From Corynebacterium aquilae DSM 44791 (GTDB lineage Bacteria; Actinomycetota; Actinomycetes; Mycobacteriales; Mycobacteriaceae), in contig NZ_CP009245.1 in assembly GCF_001941445.1 (NCBI RefSeq), forward strand, positions 2,007,992 to 2,071,991: a stretch of 64,000 nucleotides of DNA, given 5' to 3'. A model generated the notes under the pieces. The model worked only from the letters and a program-made list of their open reading frames with translations. It did not search any database and had not been told where the DNA came from. The position numbers and the translations under genes are program-made. Numbering within the stretch: position 1 is the first letter of the stretch; each line of letters opens with the position of its first letter. Below are positions 27,655-37,399 of this stretch, piece after piece.

Positions 27655-29577
27655 ATGAGCCCCAAAGATGCTTCCTCGAAGAAAACCACCTCGTCCTCGC
27701 TTGAAATTGAGTTGAAATTCGCTGTTGATGATGCGGTGGAGGTTCCTCCGTTGGCGACAATTGATGGGGTTGCTCGGGTGTCTTCGTCTGCGGTGCACGA
27801 GTTGTCTGCGGTGTATTTCGATACCCCTGATTTGCGGTTGACCCGTAACAAGATCACCTTGCGGCGCCGCACCGGCGGTAAGGACGATGGGTGGCATGTG
27901 AAGCTGCCGGATCGTGGTTTTGGTCGCCGCGAGATTCGGGCGGAGCTCGGCCCGTATGAGTTCACGCCTCCGGGGGAAATTTTGGCGGTCATCCGCCCGT
28001 TTGTGCGGACCTTTGAGCTGGATCCGATTGCCCAGATTGATAATGAGCGGCATGAGCATGTGTTGGCGGATGCCGACGGGGTGGATGTGGCGGAGTTCGT
28101 TGATGATCACGTCACGGCGTATTCCTTACTTCCGGGTGGGGATATTTCTTCCTGGCGTGAGTGGGAGATCGAGCTGGTTAATGATGAGCAGGGGCAGCCG
28201 CGTGGTGGGGATCGGTTGTTGGATTCTGCCCGCAAGGTGTTTGAGCAGGCGGGTGCGGCGGTGTCGTCGAGCCCGTCGAAGTTGGTGTTGGCGTTGGGTG
28301 AGTCGGTGCATAATGCCCCGGAGTTGGAGCGCCCGGCAACGTTGCCGAAGTCTTCTCCCGCCGCGAAGGTGTTGAAGGCGTTGGCGAAAAATCGGGACAA
28401 GATTATTGCTTATGACCCGCGGGTTCGGGCTGATGAGCCGGATGCGGTGCACCAGATGCGGGTGGCTACTCGTGAGCTGCGCAGTCACATGTCGACGTTT
28501 AGTGGGATTTTGGTCGGCGACGACTATGTGCACACCGCGAAAGAGTTGAAGCATTTGGCGGCAATTTTGGGCCATGCCCGTGATGCTGAGGTGGTGGCGG
28601 AGCGTTTCCGTCAGGCGTTGGCTGCGGAGGATCGGGATGTGGTCGATGAGCAGACCGCGCAGGGACTGATTGAGGGCATTGAGCGGATGTACCGGCAGGC
28701 GCACGCTGATGTGGTGGAGTTTTTGGATTCCGAGCGCTACGCGGAGTTGCTCAATAGCTTGGACCACATTTTGGCGCATCCCCCGCTGGCGGAGCAGCAG
28801 CAGTCGAGCCAGGAGGAAACGGCTGTGGCAGATACCACCCAAGCCGGCCAGGAGGCTTCGGCGGCAGCGAACTCTGGTGACAATATTGCGGCGGGTGAGG
28901 ATGCCGAGCGAGGTGAGCCGTCCGATAGTGCTGGGGCTGATCCCAAGCCCGCCCCCGAAGCGGAGCAACCGGCTGCGACAGACAAAGGCCCCCGCCAGGC
29001 TCGCAGCGCGGAGGATATTCTGTTCCACCACCTCACGCAGGCGATGCGGAAGGTGCGCAAGCTGCATGCCACGGCGATGCGTCAGTGGAAGGACACCTCG
29101 GTTCCGCTGGAGCAGCGTGAGGACAATGTGCACGCGGTGCGCAAGGCGGTGAAAAAGCTGCGCTATTCCGCGGAGGCCGCGGGTGAGGCCACGGATTTGA
29201 AGACCGGCAAGCTTTATCGGGCGTGCAGCGATGCGCAGGATATTTTGGGCACGTTCCAGGACACGGTGACTGCCCGTGATGCGTTGGCTGATGTGGCGCG
29301 GCGGGCGCATGAGCAGGGCGAGGACACGTTCCTGTACGGGTTGCTGTACCAAAAGGAGCGGGATGCCGGGATTCGGGCGTTGCGTGATTACCCGAAGGCG
29401 ATGGATGAGCTGATTCGGGTGTACGACAAGCTTGAGGCCAAGCGGTCGAAGCTGGCCCGTAAGCGCCGGGAGGCTTTGGCTGCGGAGCGCAAGGCCCAGT
29501 TGAAAAAGGAAGCAAAGGCGCAGCGCAAGCTGGAAAAGGCCCGCGCGAAAAAAGAAAAGAAGGCTCGCGGCGCCTAG
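27655..29577 (+). CDS. CYTH and CHAD domain protein
   Basis: 640 residues. The N-terminal CYTH (triphosphate tunnel) domain has EIELKF and the Arg/Lys pattern TLRRRTGGKDDGWHVKLP. The CHAD domain begins at about 235 (AVHQMRVATRELRSH with the conserved His and Arg), is interrupted by an Ala/Glu/Gln-rich disordered insert at about 377-452, and resumes with VHAVRKAVKKLRYSAEA. The C-terminus is a long Lys/Ala/Arg helix. CHAD domains bind polyphosphate, and CYTH domains hydrolyse or bind triphosphates. A VTC-type polymerase-like gene lies at 51.6 kb. It appears monocistronic. Confidence 0.9.
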   Translation: MSPKDASSKKTTSSSLEIELKFAVDDAVEVPPLATIDGVARVSSSAVHELSAVYFDTPDLRLTRNKITLRRRTGGKDDGWHVKLPDRGFGRREIRAELGPYEFTPPGEILAVIRPFVRTFELDPIAQIDNERHEHVLADADGVDVAEFVDDHVTAYSLLPGGDISSWREWEIELVNDEQGQPRGGDRLLDSARKVFEQAGAAVSSSPSKLVLALGESVHNAPELERPATLPKSSPAAKVLKALAKNRDKIIAYDPRVRADEPDAVHQMRVATRELRSHMSTFSGILVGDDYVHTAKELKHLAAILGHARDAEVVAERFRQALAAEDRDVVDEQTAQGLIEGIERMYRQAHADVVEFLDSERYAELLNSLDHILAHPPLAEQQQSSQEETAVADTTQAGQEASAAANSGDNIAAGEDAERGEPSDSAGADPKPAPEAEQPAATDKGPRQARSAEDILFHHLTQAMRKVRKLHATAMRQWKDTSVPLEQREDNVHAVRKAVKKLRYSAEAAGEATDLKTGKLYRACSDAQDILGTFQDTVTARDALADVARRAHEQGEDTFLYGLLYQKERDAGIRALRDYPKAMDELIRVYDKLEAKRSKLARKRREALAAERKAQLKKEAKAQRKLEKARAKKEKKARGA

Positions 29578-29603
29578 CAGGCACGCGGGCTGTGTGAACA
29601 AAA

Positions 29604-29652
29604 AACACTATCGGCCGTCCCGGCGCGAATGCGCGGGGGATGGCCGATAGTG
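29604..29652. terminator. Bidirectional terminator
   Basis: Arms 29606-29616 and 29642-29652 (perfect 11 bp) with an inner GC stem. AAAAAA on the left serves as a T run for the minus-strand gene at 29671-29883. It also lies just after the CYTH-CHAD stop. Confidence 0.8.
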
Positions 29653-29670
29653 GTGTGTTGAGGCTGGGGT

Positions 29671-29883
29671 TTACTTTTCCCAGGAGGGCTTTTCGCCCCA
29701 GTCTTCGCCGGCCTCGTCGTAGGCTTCTGCTTCTTCGACGCGCTTTTCGGCGATCTCGAGAGCTTCGCGGGCTTCGGCCTCGGTGTCGTAGGGGCCCATG
29801 CGGTGGGTGGAGTCAAAGACGAGTCCCTGAGCAACCTCGCCGGTTGCGGTGTTGTAGTACCACTTGTTGTCTTCGCTTGCCAT
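29671..29883 (-). CDS. Small acidic SPOR-like protein
   Basis: 70 residues. MASEDNKWYYNTATGEVAQG and STHRMGPYDTEAEAREALE resemble a SPOR-like fold seen in short actinobacterial proteins annotated as SPOR domain-containing. An acidic helix (EKRVEEAEAYDEAGEDWG) ends the protein. There is no export signal, so it is probably cytosolic, unlike true peptidoglycan-binding SPOR proteins. GGAAAGGG-type sequence lies upstream of the start. The function is unknown. Confidence 0.8.
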   Translation of the reverse strand: MASEDNKWYYNTATGEVAQGLVFDSTHRMGPYDTEAEAREALEIAEKRVEEAEAYDEAGEDWGEKPSWEK

Positions 29884-30050
29884 CGTGTGTTCACGCTCCT
29901 TGAGAGGAAAGGGTTTATCGCCCCCATCCTAGTTGGTTCTTTCATTGGGGGGGCGCAACCACCGTTGGGATTCTTGGTTCAGGGTCAGCGCGTTCTCGGG
30001 CAGAATGATTCGATAGAGTCTTTAAGGATTGGATGTGCCGGTAGGAATCG

Positions 30051-30068
30051 CATCTGCAAGTGCAGATG
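30051..30068. promoter_or_regulatory. Inverted repeat in the divergent promoter region
   Basis: CATCTGC (30051-30057) and GCAGATG (30062-30068) form a perfect 7-bp palindrome with a 4-nt spacer, about 105 bp before the galactokinase-like gene in the 289-bp gap 29884-30172. It could be an operator or a small hairpin. Confidence 0.35.
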
Positions 30069-30172
30069 GTCTATGCGCACCGATAGCCGTTGATTTGTGA
30101 CGGCTTTGGTGCAGCCAGCACGAATGCCGATCATGATTTTTGTTTTTGTTTTGTCGGCGTAGAGGAGCCCCC

Positions 30173-31417
30173 ATGCCAGCGAGCACCCATCGAACTTTGG
30201 CCGATGTGCAACAGGCAGCACGGGCCGCCCACCGTGAGCACTTTTCGTCCACGCCATCGATGTGGGCTGCGGCGCCTGCGAGTTGGTTTGCCATCGGTGA
30301 GCACACCGATGCAGCCGGCGGTGTGGTGGTGTGTGGCCTGACTGAGTGCGGTGTGGCTGTGGCGGTCACTCCCCGCAGCGACCAGGTGGTCAACGTGGTC
30401 TATGTTGATGCCTCCGGCGCTGAGACGGTGTCCCAGGCGTCGCTGGCTGAGGAGCAGCCTTTTGGGGTGGCTGCACCGACGTACGCGGGGGAAGCGGCGT
30501 TGGATTGTGCCCGCCGAATTGCGGGGCTGGTTTCCACCGCCACGGGCCGGCAGTTGATTGCTCGCCAGATTCGTGGCGCGGATGTCACGGTGGTGTGCGA
30601 TATTCCTGCCGGCGTTGGCCTTGGGGAGCGGGCCAGTGTGGAATGCGCGGTGTTGCTGGCGATGGCGATGTCGACGAAGGATCGGGATGAGGCGCCGATT
30701 CGGGCGCGCCTGGTGGAGGTGGCGGTCTCCGCTGCGGCGAGCTACTCCCCGGAGCCGCCGGTGCGGGCCCGGTATACCGCGATCATGCGGGGTGCGCCCG
30801 GTAGTTTGCAGGTTATCGACTATCACGATGGGTCGCTCACTCATACTCCCCACTTGGTGGATGCGGGCTGTGTTCCCTTCCTGTTGGCGCTGCCCGATGC
30901 TGCTTCGTCCCAGGTGGATGTGGCCGAGCTGCGGCAACGGGTCAGTTTTGTGCAGGATGCGTCGAAGGCGTTCGGGGTGGAGTCTTTGCGGCATTTGCCC
31001 GATGCCTCTCCGCGGGTGACTGCGTGGCTGGCGGCGATGCATGGCGCGCAACGTGGCAATGGGCTGCCCAGTGCGGATAAGGCGAATGCGTGGCTGGATT
31101 TCTTCGAGGTGGAAACCACCTACGCCACGGATTTCGTGTCTTCGATTCGTTCCCGCCGCCATAACGCCGCGGTTACCAACATTGATCGTTCCCGGGAGGC
31201 TACCGCCGGCGCCTTGGGGCTGGCGTCTCAGGTTTCGTCCTTGGCGGAACTTGCCCGCCAGTGGGGTGCCGATGCGGCGCGCCCAGCTGCTGCGGGCTTG
31301 TGTTCTGCGGTCATCGGCTACGCGCCGGCGTCGACGGTGGAGGACCTTTCTCAGCGCGCACAGGAGCACAATTTGCGCTTCATCGTGTTGTCCCCCGGCA
31401 GCACGGTCGCAGGATAG
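30173..31417 (+). CDS. Galactokinase-like GHMP family protein with altered motifs
   Basis: 414 residues; ATG 30173 has AGGAG about 6 nt upstream. Residues 41-50 read AIGEHTDAAGG, the galactokinase sugar-binding signature. The ATP loop, normally PxGxGLSSSAxxE, is here DIPAGVGLGERASVE, without the serine run. The usual third motif, GxGFGG, is not visible near AAAGLCSAVIGYAP. It may therefore be a kinase of another sugar-like substrate or a non-catalytic relative. No galactose genes are nearby. It is followed by a strong terminator shared with rnpB. Confidence 0.75.
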   Translation: MPASTHRTLADVQQAARAAHREHFSSTPSMWAAAPASWFAIGEHTDAAGGVVVCGLTECGVAVAVTPRSDQVVNVVYVDASGAETVSQASLAEEQPFGVAAPTYAGEAALDCARRIAGLVSTATGRQLIARQIRGADVTVVCDIPAGVGLGERASVECAVLLAMAMSTKDRDEAPIRARLVEVAVSAAASYSPEPPVRARYTAIMRGAPGSLQVIDYHDGSLTHTPHLVDAGCVPFLLALPDAASSQVDVAELRQRVSFVQDASKAFGVESLRHLPDASPRVTAWLAAMHGAQRGNGLPSADKANAWLDFFEVETTYATDFVSSIRSRRHNAAVTNIDRSREATAGALGLASQVSSLAELARQWGADAARPAAAGLCSAVIGYAPASTVEDLSQRAQEHNLRFIVLSPGSTVAG

Positions 31418-31476
31418 TCATTCCCGCACATTGTCTCCCCCTGGGTGCTTCCAGCGTGCGGGGAGCAGAGGTGAAA

Positions 31477-31524
31477 ACACCCCGCCGTGAAGATCCCTTT
31501 TTTAGGGATGTCACGGCGGGGTGT
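31477..31524. terminator. Bidirectional terminator between galK-like gene and rnpB
   Basis: A perfect 14-bp outer stem (31477-31490 with 31511-31524) with an inner ATCCCT/AGGGAT stem. T-rich flanks are present on both strands. Confidence 0.88.
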
Positions 31525-31535
31525 GTTGTTTTGGG

Positions 31536-31980
<445 letters not shown>

Positions 31981-32010
31981 GATCGCCCGGGGTTGATGCA
32001 GTCGCGGCGT

Positions 32011-33213
32011 TTACTCTACCCCACCGTCGGCGTGGAGATGAGCGGTCTCCCCGACGAGGCGGACGCTGGTGGGGCCGTCGGCGTAAAACTCGGCGATAGA
32101 TAGGCTTGCAAGGTCGAGGTGGAGGCAGTGGTAGATGCTGGGTCCGGCATCGAGCCCCAGGCGGATGAGGCCTTTGATGGGGGTGACGTGCGAGACGACC
32201 AGCACGTTGGTGGCGCCACAGGTGTCGATGATCTGGCTGAGGGTTTTCTTTGCTCGCCGGTAGGCCTGCTGGAGGCTTTCCCCGCCGGGTGGGGCGACGG
32301 AGGTGTTGGTGAGCCATTCGGTATGGGTTTCTTCGTCGGAGGCGCGAGCCTGGGCGAAGGTGAGTCCTTCCCACGATCCGAAGTCGAGCTCGCGCAGATC
32401 GTCGAGGGTGATGACGTCGAGGCCGAGTTCTTCGGCGCAGGCTGCGGCGGTTTGTTGGGCGCGCAGTTGGGGGGATGCCACGATGTGGGTGATGTTTTCT
32501 CCCCGCAGGCGCCTGGCTAGGGCGCGGGCCTGGGCCTGCCCGGTGTCGTTCAAGGGCGGGTTAGAGTTGCAACCGCTGTAGACCCCTTTGACGGAATCGG
32601 CGGTTTGGCCGTGACGGGCCAAAAATAGGCGGGTGGGGGTGGTGGTGGCGCCATTCCAGGCGGCCGGTGATTTTGCGCCGCCGGCGCCGGGTTGTGTGCT
32701 GTTGTCGGCGTTGGCTTTGTCGCCAGTGTCGCCAGTGTCGCCGTGTGGGGCGTTTGTGCGGGCGGGCTGGGCTGGGGGGTGGGTTTCGATCATTCCGACT
32801 GCCGCACCTTGTGCCCCGGCATCCATGGCTTTATTGGCGAGCTCGTCGGCGCGGGAGTTGTTTTTGCGGGGTACCCATTCGTAGGTAACCTGCCCGATTT
32901 GGGTGGCGATGGTGCGGCATTTGAGGGCCAGTTCGCGCATGTCGGGGTGTTTGATTTTCCAGCGCCCCGACATTTGTTCAACTACCAATTTGGAGTCCAT
33001 GTACACCGCCACGGAGCTTGCGCCGCGCTCGAGGGCGGCGTTAAGCCCGTTGAGTAGGGCGTGGTATTCGGCGACGTTGTTGGTGGTGCTGCCGAGGTAT
33101 TCGCTGATGCGTTGAATTACTTCGGTTTTGTCGGCGTTGAGTACCACCGTGCCGGCGCCGGCAATTCCGGGGTTGCCGCGGGAGCCACCATCGGCCTCGA
33201 TACACAGGTGCAT
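32011..33213 (-). CDS. Bifunctional RNase HI / CobC-type alpha-ribazole phosphatase
   Basis: 400 residues from ATG 33213, with GGAGG just upstream. The N-terminal RNase H domain (1-140) has the acidic set D in IEADGGSRGNPG, E in NNVAEYHALL and D in VYMDSKLVVEQM. A Pro/Ala/Thr linker rich in DTGDTGD follows. The C-terminal histidine phosphatase starts at about 195 (LFLARHGQTADS) and has the second His in VVSHVTPIK. The M. tuberculosis orthologue, Rv2228c, cleaves RNA:DNA hybrids and dephosphorylates alpha-ribazole phosphate. It is the first of a run of minus-strand genes. Confidence 0.93.
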   Translation of the reverse strand: MHLCIEADGGSRGNPGIAGAGTVVLNADKTEVIQRISEYLGSTTNNVAEYHALLNGLNAALERGASSVAVYMDSKLVVEQMSGRWKIKHPDMRELALKCRTIATQIGQVTYEWVPRKNNSRADELANKAMDAGAQGAAVGMIETHPPAQPARTNAPHGDTGDTGDKANADNSTQPGAGGAKSPAAWNGATTTPTRLFLARHGQTADSVKGVYSGCNSNPPLNDTGQAQARALARRLRGENITHIVASPQLRAQQTAAACAEELGLDVITLDDLRELDFGSWEGLTFAQARASDEETHTEWLTNTSVAPPGGESLQQAYRRAKKTLSQIIDTCGATNVLVVSHVTPIKGLIRLGLDAGPSIYHCLHLDLASLSIAEFYADGPTSVRLVGETAHLHADGGVE

Positions 33214-33325
33214 GAAAAACCTCCGTGGGGGTTGGGGGCGAGAAAAAGGGAGAAAGAAGAAAACGGTCGCACCCCACAGTGTGTGGTGGGGCGCGACCGC
33301 GTAAAAGCTGCGGTTGTGTTCTAGC

Positions 33326-34036
33326 CTAGCTTTCCCGGATGAGAAGCGAGCCGCACTCAGGGCAGCTGGGCAGTTCATCGGCGGGGTAGGCCATGATTTC
33401 CCGGATGGCGTTCGGGGCGAGGATGACATTGCAGCCGCGGCAGATCCGCCCGGTGAACAACGCGGCCCCTACGCCTAGGTCTTCGCGCTGGGTGTCGTAT
33501 TCCGCGAGGACTTCGCTGGGGAGTTGGTCGCGGAGGGATTTGATGTGGGCTTCCCGCTCGGCTTGGGTGGCGTCGGCGGCGTCGCGGGCCGCGTCCAGGG
33601 CGCGTTTGGCAGCGGCGATTTTTTCATCCAGTTCGTCGCTGTGGGCGCCGGCGCTGCCTTCGTTGAGGTTGTGGGCGGCGATGCGACGTTCCACCTCGAC
33701 GCGCTGTTGCTGCAGTTTTTCGAGCCTGCGGCGGGTGGAGATGAGGTCGTGTTCCAGGTCGCGGCGGGTTTCCTGGTCGAGGGTGGCGCCAAGGCCTTTG
33801 ATGTTGGCTTTTTCGCGGCGTTGGAGTTTCGCGATGTCGGTGTCGATGCGTCGCAGTTCGGTTTCGGTGTCTGCGGCACGCATGTGGCTGGCGGCGTGGC
33901 TGTCGCGCAGGCGGGCGCGCTCGGCGATCAGCTGGCGGTACTGCTCTTCTTCCGGCAGGTCTTGGGTACCGGTGCGCTGCACATCGGCGGTGGCCAATTG
34001 CAGCAGAATGCGCTGTGCATCGGGACGAAGCTTCAC
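33326..34036 (-). CDS. Coiled-coil zinc ribbon protein (CT398/DUF164 type)
   Basis: 236 residues. Residues about 10-170 are a long antiparallel coiled coil rich in Arg, Glu, Ala and Leu. The C-terminus is a zinc ribbon with CRGCN and CPECGS knuckles, the layout of the CT398-like family (Rv2229c in M. tuberculosis). GTG 34036 has AAGGAC 8 nt upstream; an in-frame start at 34072 is possible. It lies between RNase H-CobC and the Nif3 gene, as in other actinobacteria. The role is unknown, possibly nucleic-acid or secretion related. Confidence 0.85.
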   Translation of the reverse strand: MKLRPDAQRILLQLATADVQRTGTQDLPEEEQYRQLIAERARLRDSHAASHMRAADTETELRRIDTDIAKLQRREKANIKGLGATLDQETRRDLEHDLISTRRRLEKLQQQRVEVERRIAAHNLNEGSAGAHSDELDEKIAAAKRALDAARDAADATQAEREAHIKSLRDQLPSEVLAEYDTQREDLGVGAALFTGRICRGCNVILAPNAIREIMAYPADELPSCPECGSLLIRES

Positions 34037-34301
34037 GAAGTGTTGTCCTTGTTCATCAAACCGACCACGCACGAGGCGATAAGTGCTGTGCGGGTGCTAC
34101 GAAAAAAGTTGTGGGTCATGCGTGACTCGAAGACACACAGATGACACCGTGGTGGTGCCCGGTGAGGCCATGGTGGCCCCGAAGTATTTAGCCTAGTCCT
34201 GCGCGGCACGGGGGCAAAAGCCCCTGAAGCTGCGCCGGGGCGGGCGAGCCGGGGTGCAGCCCACCTGGTGGTGGGCCGCACTGGTGGCCGCGCGGCGTGG
34301 G

Positions 34302-35435
34302 TTAGCTGCTGCGGTGCGCGGAGATCTTCCAGGGGTCGGTGCGGATGTCGATGATGGTGGTTTCAACATCGGCCGCCTCGGAAACTACCTGTTGTGCCTG
34401 GTAGACCCAGGGGAATTCGCTGGCCCAGTGGGCGGTGTCGATGACTGCAGGGCCGCCAGCTCGGAGGTATTCGTCGACCGGGTGGTGGCGCAGGTCGGAG
34501 GTGAGGAGGCAGTCCACGTCCATGTTTTTCACCGTGTCCAGGAAGCTATCTCCGGAGCCTGAGGCGACTGCGACGGTGCGGATCATCGCATCCGGGTCGC
34601 CGGCGGCGCGGACTCCCCATTCGGTTTCCGGCAGCCGGTCGGCGACCCGCTGGGTGAATTCCCGCAGGGTCATCGGCTGGTCGAGGGTTCCCACTCGGCC
34701 GATGCCTAATGCTTGGTTGGGGTCTTCGACCGGGGCTTGGGCGACCACGTCGAAGGCGGGTTCCTCGTAGGGGTGTGCCTGAAGGATGGCCGCACGGATG
34801 GCTTCCCGGCGCGAGGAGGGGGCGACGAAGCTGAGTCGGACTTCTCGGGCGAGGTGGCGGGTGCCGATGGTGCCGGCGGTGGGGTTGGCGCCGGGTAGGG
34901 GCGTGAATTGTCCGGTGCCTTCGACTTGGTAGGCGCATTCTGCGTAGTCGCCGATGGTTCCGGCGCCGGCGGCGAAGATTGCGTCGTGGATGGCGCCGAC
35001 TGCTTCTGGGGGGACGTGGACGCCCCAGAGGTCGTTGGTGCGCGGGGTTTTGGGTGCTAGGGGTGCGCCTGGGGTGATGCCGAGGATTTCGGCGAGTTGG
35101 TCGTTGACGCCGGGGCGGGCGGAGTCGGCGTTGGTGTGCGCGGAGAATAGGGCCACGTTGCCGGTGATGAGGGTATGGATGACTTTGCCTTTGGGAGTGT
35201 CGGCGGCCACGCTGGTCACGCCCCGCATCAGCAGGGGGTGGTGGACGACGAGCATGTCGGCGCCGCAGGCGACGGCGTGTTCTGCGACTGCTTGGGTGCA
35301 GTCGAGGGCGAATGCGACTTTGCGGACTTCGGCTGCGGGGTCGCCACAGACTAGGCCGACTGCGTCCCAGGATTCGGCCAGGTGGGGCGGGTAGGCCTGG
35401 TCGAGGATGGTGCGGATGTCTCCTACTGTGGTCAT
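34302..35435 (-). CDS. Nif3-like dinuclear metal protein
   Basis: 377 residues. Nif3/DUF34 proteins form toroidal hexamers with a two-metal site; visible ligands are in VVHHPLLMRG, SAHTNADSARPG and, near the end, HWASE. The middle insertion (about 130-235) is the PII-like domain found in longer members. ATG 35435 has AAGGAC upstream. A GTP cyclohydrolase-type activity has been suggested for the family but is not settled. The stretch 34037-34301 before it holds no gene. Confidence 0.9.
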   Translation of the reverse strand: MTTVGDIRTILDQAYPPHLAESWDAVGLVCGDPAAEVRKVAFALDCTQAVAEHAVACGADMLVVHHPLLMRGVTSVAADTPKGKVIHTLITGNVALFSAHTNADSARPGVNDQLAEILGITPGAPLAPKTPRTNDLWGVHVPPEAVGAIHDAIFAAGAGTIGDYAECAYQVEGTGQFTPLPGANPTAGTIGTRHLAREVRLSFVAPSSRREAIRAAILQAHPYEEPAFDVVAQAPVEDPNQALGIGRVGTLDQPMTLREFTQRVADRLPETEWGVRAAGDPDAMIRTVAVASGSGDSFLDTVKNMDVDCLLTSDLRHHPVDEYLRAGGPAVIDTAHWASEFPWVYQAQQVVSEAADVETTIIDIRTDPWKISAHRSS

Positions 35436-35553
35436 TGTTTTTGTCCTTGTCGGTGGTGGCTGGGTGTGGTTTTGCCCCGGGCGGTGGGGTGGTGTCTAGC
35501 TGCCCATCCTAAACTCTGTGGGTTTTTCGCGGGGTGGTGTGTGCTGGGGTGTT

Positions 35554-36654
35554 TTAGGCGGCTGGGAGCTGTGTGAGGCAGGCGGCGAGTTGGTGGCAGA
35601 AGTCGTCGACTGAGTCTTGGGGGCGCACTGCGAGCCGCCACCAGGTTTCGTCGAGCCCGGGGAAGGTGTCGCAGCGTCTGATGGCCACTCCGCGCTGTTT
35701 CATGGCGATTCGTATGTGGCGGGCGGTGGTGGCGTCCCAGGGTAGTTTGAGCAGTACGTAGGGTGCGTGGGAGTGGGTTGCGGGGTGGATGTCGAATGGT
35801 GCGAGCGCGTTGATGAGGTAGTCGCGCTGGGTGGCGATTTCGGTGGCGATGTGGTGGAAGTCGTTGGCGGTGTGGTGGTGGGCTACCCATTCGAAGGCGG
35901 CGAGTTGCAGGCTGGAAAGTGGCCAGTGGGGGCGGCGGGCTGCCATGGGTGCTAGCAGGGTTGTGTCGGCGATGAGGATGCCGCAGCGCAGTCCGGCGAG
36001 GGCGAAGGTTTTGGTGAGGCTTCTGAGCACCACGACGTCGTTTCTGGTGGCGGCCAGTGGCAGGGCGGTGGTGATGGTGGTGGCAACATCGGCGAAGGCT
36101 TCATCGATGACGGTGATGGCGTGGGGGATGATGCGGGTGATGGTGTCGACGAGGGTTGTGGGGTCGACGGTGCAGCCGGTGGGGTTGGCGGGGTTGCCGA
36201 TGATGACCAGGGGGCGGGAAAGGTTTGCTGTGGGGGTGGTGTGTACGGCCTGGGTGAGGCTGTCGTGCAGGAGGTTTTGGGTGTAGGGGGCGGGGAGCAC
36301 CACTTTGGTGAGTGGTACCTGTTGGTCTGCCAGGGTGTCTTCGGGTTCTGAGAATCCGGGGTGGATGATGAAGGCGTGGGTGGGGTTGAGTGCGCCAAGC
36401 AGGCTGAAACCTTCTGCGGCGCCGGCGGTGAGCATGGTGCGTTCGGCGGGAACCGATAGCCAGTTCGCTATGAGTTGGTGGGCGGCGTGGTTGCGTTGGG
36501 CGTTGGGGTAGCTGCCCAGGGTGTGCAGTTCTTGGGTGAGCGCTGCCAGTAGTTCGGGTCCGGGTGCGGATGCGCGGACGTTGACGGCGAAGTCGAGCCT
36601 GGCGCCGAGGGCGTCAGTGTCGCCGTGGTGGCGGCGGGGGGTGGTTTCGTGCAC
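35554..36654 (-). CDS. CobC-like aminotransferase (threonine-phosphate decarboxylase family)
   Basis: 366 residues of a class I/II PLP enzyme starting at GTG 36654. VVLRSLTKTFALAGLRCG holds the PLP lysine, VIIGNPANPTGCTV the NPTG motif and ITVIDEAFAD the PLP aspartate. It corresponds to Rv2231c, annotated cobC, which is expected to supply the aminopropanol arm of cobalamin, but its similarity to histidinol-phosphate aminotransferase leaves the substrate open. Other cobalamin genes in the window (cobS, cobD, the CobC phosphatase fusion) favour the cobalamin role. Confidence 0.85.
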   Translation of the reverse strand: MHETTPRRHHGDTDALGARLDFAVNVRASAPGPELLAALTQELHTLGSYPNAQRNHAAHQLIANWLSVPAERTMLTAGAAEGFSLLGALNPTHAFIIHPGFSEPEDTLADQQVPLTKVVLPAPYTQNLLHDSLTQAVHTTPTANLSRPLVIIGNPANPTGCTVDPTTLVDTITRIIPHAITVIDEAFADVATTITTALPLAATRNDVVVLRSLTKTFALAGLRCGILIADTTLLAPMAARRPHWPLSSLQLAAFEWVAHHHTANDFHHIATEIATQRDYLINALAPFDIHPATHSHAPYVLLKLPWDATTARHIRIAMKQRGVAIRRCDTFPGLDETWWRLAVRPQDSVDDFCHQLAACLTQLPAA

Positions 36655-36724
36655 GGGCGCTCATTTTACCGCCGGGCGGCTGGTTGTCGGCGCGGTGGCT
36701 TGGCCTGGTGGCACACTGGTGCTT

Positions 36725-37399
36725 ATGCGAGCAGTTTTGATGGACGTTGATGGCACGATGATTGATTCTTATCCGGGGGTGGTGGCGAGCTATTTGGCCG
36801 CTTTGGAGCAGGTGGGGGCGTCTCACCCGGAGGCTAAGCCTTTGCGGCAGGTGTTGGGGCCGCCGATGGTGGAGTCTTTCGCGGAAGCCGGGGTTGTCGG
36901 CGCGGATATTGAGAAGGCGCGTCAGGCGTATATGGATGCCTATCGGGCTGATGGGTGGACGAATGCTTCGGCCTATGAGGGGGTGGGTGATTTTTTGCAG
37001 GCGATGAAGGATCAGCAGGTGGTGTTGGCGACGGCGACGTCGAAGGGGGATTTTTTCACCCGGAAGGTGCTTGAGCGGGCTGGGCTGTTGGATTTTTTCG
37101 ATGTGGTGGCGACAGCGGGCATTCCGGGGGTGCGGGAGTTTCCCACCAAGGCGGATGTGGTTGGTGATGCGGTGGCCCAGGTTCGTGCGGTGGCGGCTGC
37201 GCGTGGGTTGGATGCGGATGAGCCTATTGATTTTGTGATGGTTGGGGACCGTCATCACGACATCAGTGGTGCGAAAACTCATGGGATTGACACTGTTGCC
37301 GCCACGTGGGGCTATGGTGATGAGGCTGAGTGGGCGATGGCCCGCGCACGCGCAAAGGATTTTAGTGAGTTGGGAAGGGTTATCGATGGGCTCTGGTAG
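36725..37399 (+). CDS. HAD-family hydrolase (PtkA-like position)
   Basis: 224 residues from ATG 36725 (MRAVLMDVDGTMIDSY). The HAD motifs are DVDGT (nucleophile D8 and D10), TATSK, K in EFPTKADVV and VGDRHHD. A phosphoglycolate phosphatase-like cap lies between motifs 1 and 2. The M. tuberculosis orthologue at this position, Rv2232 (PtkA), is reported as a protein tyrosine kinase of the HAD fold. Its last 14 nt overlap the phosphatase gene, so the two are translated together. The long upstream open frame is antisense to the cobC-like gene and was not used. Confidence 0.9.
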   Translation: MRAVLMDVDGTMIDSYPGVVASYLAALEQVGASHPEAKPLRQVLGPPMVESFAEAGVVGADIEKARQAYMDAYRADGWTNASAYEGVGDFLQAMKDQQVVLATATSKGDFFTRKVLERAGLLDFFDVVATAGIPGVREFPTKADVVGDAVAQVRAVAAARGLDADEPIDFVMVGDRHHDISGAKTHGIDTVAATWGYGDEAEWAMARARAKDFSELGRVIDGLW

